From contig NZLV01000094.1 of the NCBI GenBank assembly GCA_002694345.1, positions 1-5,458 of the forward strand: DNA of 5,458 bases. The letters run 5' to 3'. The DNA comes from Maricaulis sp. Its GTDB lineage: Bacteria > Pseudomonadota > Alphaproteobacteria > Caulobacterales > Maricaulaceae. The notes beneath the pieces are model-generated. The model saw only the letters and a program-made list of their open reading frames with translations. It did no database searches and was not told the DNA's origin. A program made the position numbers and the translations under genes. Shown here piece by piece: positions 5,201 through 5,458 of the stretch (its first letter is position 1; every line of letters starts with the position of its first letter).

Positions 5201-5458
5201 GCGTGACCGTCATTTCGAAGTCTGTGGAGCTGGACCCGACGAAATCCGAGATGACGCCATTGCCCACCGTGACGTCTTCCACGGTAAAGCCCCTAACGCT
5301 TTCGGAGAACTGGATCGACACGTCGAAAGCGCCAGACACCGGTCCGGTCGAGGTCGAGCTGATCGACACCGACGGCGTCGTGCCATCATAGGCCACCTCC
5401 AGGTCGTTGGAGGTTACATTGCCATTGCCAGCCGCATCGTTGGCGCGACCGCTTCCCA
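2220..5458 (-). CDS. Large Ig-repeat autotransporter, C-terminal about 1078 residues (5' end outside window)
   Basis: The frame is open to the right edge. A GTG at 5396 is not the start, because GSGRANDAAGNGN continues the repeat pattern upstream of it. Counting that GTG as residue 1: residues 5-480 are five tandem Ig-like repeats (Big_12-like: TAPxVxIS, PVSGxF, FSExVxGF, VTPxADGxVTV, DAAGNxN). Residues 481-600 form a BACON-like beta module (VDVPWIVVDPASGTIPSLGE). Residues 601-704 form a prealbumin/SpaA-like module (FGAYDITQALPAGW, SIVCTFHNT) with the only two cysteines, C670 and C699. Residues 705-745 are a probable helix that would cross the barrel. Residues 796-1058 form an autotransporter-type beta-barrel (FDVWMRADFS start, alternating aromatic strands, ending RLQVSLPF with the terminal Phe used by the BAM machinery). 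The likely role is a stalk displayed on the cell surface for adhesion or cell contact, by type Va secretion. The substrate or partner is unknown. The signal peptide and remaining passenger lie outside the window. The stop is TAG (2222-2220). Confidence 0.9.
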   Translation of the reverse strand, partial: GSGRANDAAGNGNVTSNDLEVAYDGTTPSVSISSTSTGPVSGAFDVSIQFSESVRGFTVEDVTVGNGVISDFVGSSSTDFEMTVTPSADGTVTVDVAADVAADDAGNGNTAADQFSIENDQTAPTVTISTASSDPVSGAFTATLTFSESVSGFAASDISVGNGSAANLAGSGNIYTADITPAADGAVTIEVGADAAEDAAGNGNSAATQFSIESDGTAPSVVITSGVDAPVSGSFQVTLTFSEDVTGLALTELLVTNGAAAELTGSGDTYTAEITPESDGTVTVELAADSAQDSAGNGNTAAEPFSIETDATPPAVTLSVAEDGVLSGPFTLTVSFAEPVTGFALDDLVISNGTASDLDGDGEVFTVLITPDADGDVTIDIAAGAAQDSAGNDSTAADTLAVSSDSTAPVLSIVLPGEETEGAFTARFEFSEDVTGFEASDVSVSNGAVSDFASESDQVFTATITPATLGDVVISVADAAAQDAAGNDSAAVDAAIEAKSRPIEVSVVIDDDVENVTDISAEATITNPGSQEIQFRVEVDVPWIVVDPASGTIPSLGEIELNISILELANDLEPGEYTGTVTVINETSGAAAAKGPNTRARAEGDSIVVEIPLTVTIEERFGTIQLVSTTPGGVQRDATFVFASSLAAFDGLELTTSQGYAASAIVETRFGAYDITQALPAGWRLDDISCSGDLDGGSNIDLSTGRVDIDLDPNESIVCTFHNTRDEEAVRLATMRAINNFMVRRSDRILSGAPDLTQRLRDRTASSPGSFSADIQGGRRVMSMQTNLAGIRNHVKQSRPQMPGVTLDPDAAGASFDVWMRADFSALSDTRDGADVSSDFGLLQFGVDWQLNEASLVGLMFQRDWMDEVTADIAEDAGAIRGARVDGAGWMAGPYGVWEVADGTFVDVMALWGQSDNTVDPLGPYEDEFETTRMMLRANITGEWRSDNWRIRPSASLAHFEETQDAYVDSLGIDIPEQTVSVGRFEAGPEFVYRFERRDGTWWEPGVSLSGVWDYDPADLMDEQGNSVSTGALRADAGITLRGRLPGGVLLSGEASFDGLGEGDFSARSGRLQVSLPF
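3957..5458 (-). repeat. Tandem Ig-like repeats of 285-288 nt in the autotransporter passenger
   Basis: The units, in translation order, are a partial one at 5458-5385, then 5384-5097 (96 residues), 5096-4812, 4811-4527, 4526-4242 and 4241-3957 (95 residues each). Each begins near TAPxV and ends in AGN(G/D)(N/S)xAA, a short segment and an acidic residue; the last unit ends in KS. The four units nearest the N-terminus carry AGNGN, and the last two carry AGNDS. The repeats have diverged well beyond recent duplication but keep a constant length, which suggests that spacing along the stalk matters. Low-identity direct repeats of this kind can still expand or contract by recombination. Confidence 0.9.

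Noticed and set aside
2744..5391. Several open frames of 60-155 codons on the + strand across the autotransporter
   Set aside because: They are antisense images of the Ig repeats; their repeated motifs (for example LPALSCAA) are simply the complement of the AGN repeat segments.
3957..5458. CRISPR-like array from the regular repeats
   Set aside because: The units are about 285 nt, coding, in frame and diverged; there are no short identical repeats with unique spacers.

Overview
The window reads as GC-rich (about 60% by eye) proteobacterial chromosome. The relaxed, GC-rich codon use, the close resemblance of the transposase to alphaproteobacterial IS110/IS1111 proteins, and the Ig-repeat autotransporter style suggest an alphaproteobacterium, possibly of the Hyphomonadaceae/Rhodobacterales kind. 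That placement is inference. All three genes lie on the minus strand, so the region is transcribed from right to left.

Layout from right to left. (1) 5458-2220: the C-terminal 1078 residues or so of a large surface autotransporter. Its start lies beyond the window edge. It has five complete tandem Ig-like repeats of about 95 residues plus part of a sixth, a BACON-like module, a prealbumin/SpaA-like module holding the only two cysteines, a linker helix, and an outer-membrane beta-barrel ending in Phe. (2) 2219-2000: an intergenic stretch with a hairpin and a palindrome just after the stop codon. (3) 1999-621: an apparently intact IS110-family element of the IS1111 type. It has a 340-residue DEDD/Ser transposase (1913-891), 12-bp subterminal inverted repeats (624-635 and 1981-1992), a short 5' end and a long (about 270 nt) non-coding 3' end. 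(4) 620-549: a remnant of the old intergenic region. (5) 548-1: the N-terminal 182 residues of a TPR protein that runs off the left edge.

The most interesting part is the non-coding 3' end of the insertion sequence. It holds an 8-nt perfect match (plus three more Cs) to the junction at the transposase-start end, and an 11-of-12 match to the junction at the other end. They occur in the order, and with the strand sense, expected of the left-target and left-donor guides of a bridge RNA (seekRNA). Both matches run up to or through a trinucleotide TGA (TCA on the + strand) found at both ends of the element. This fixes the likely boundaries as 621-1999 and reconstructs an inverted-repeat target site. 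Complementary segments could close a target loop (785-790 with 708-713) and a donor loop (695-699 with 645-649). RNA-guided IS110/IS1111 recombinases are known as a class; this particular RNA and its target are read here only from the sequence.

The transposase leader also carries an inner copy of the inverted repeat right before the ATG. It could pair with the terminal repeat and block translation from read-through transcripts coming from the upstream autotransporter gene.
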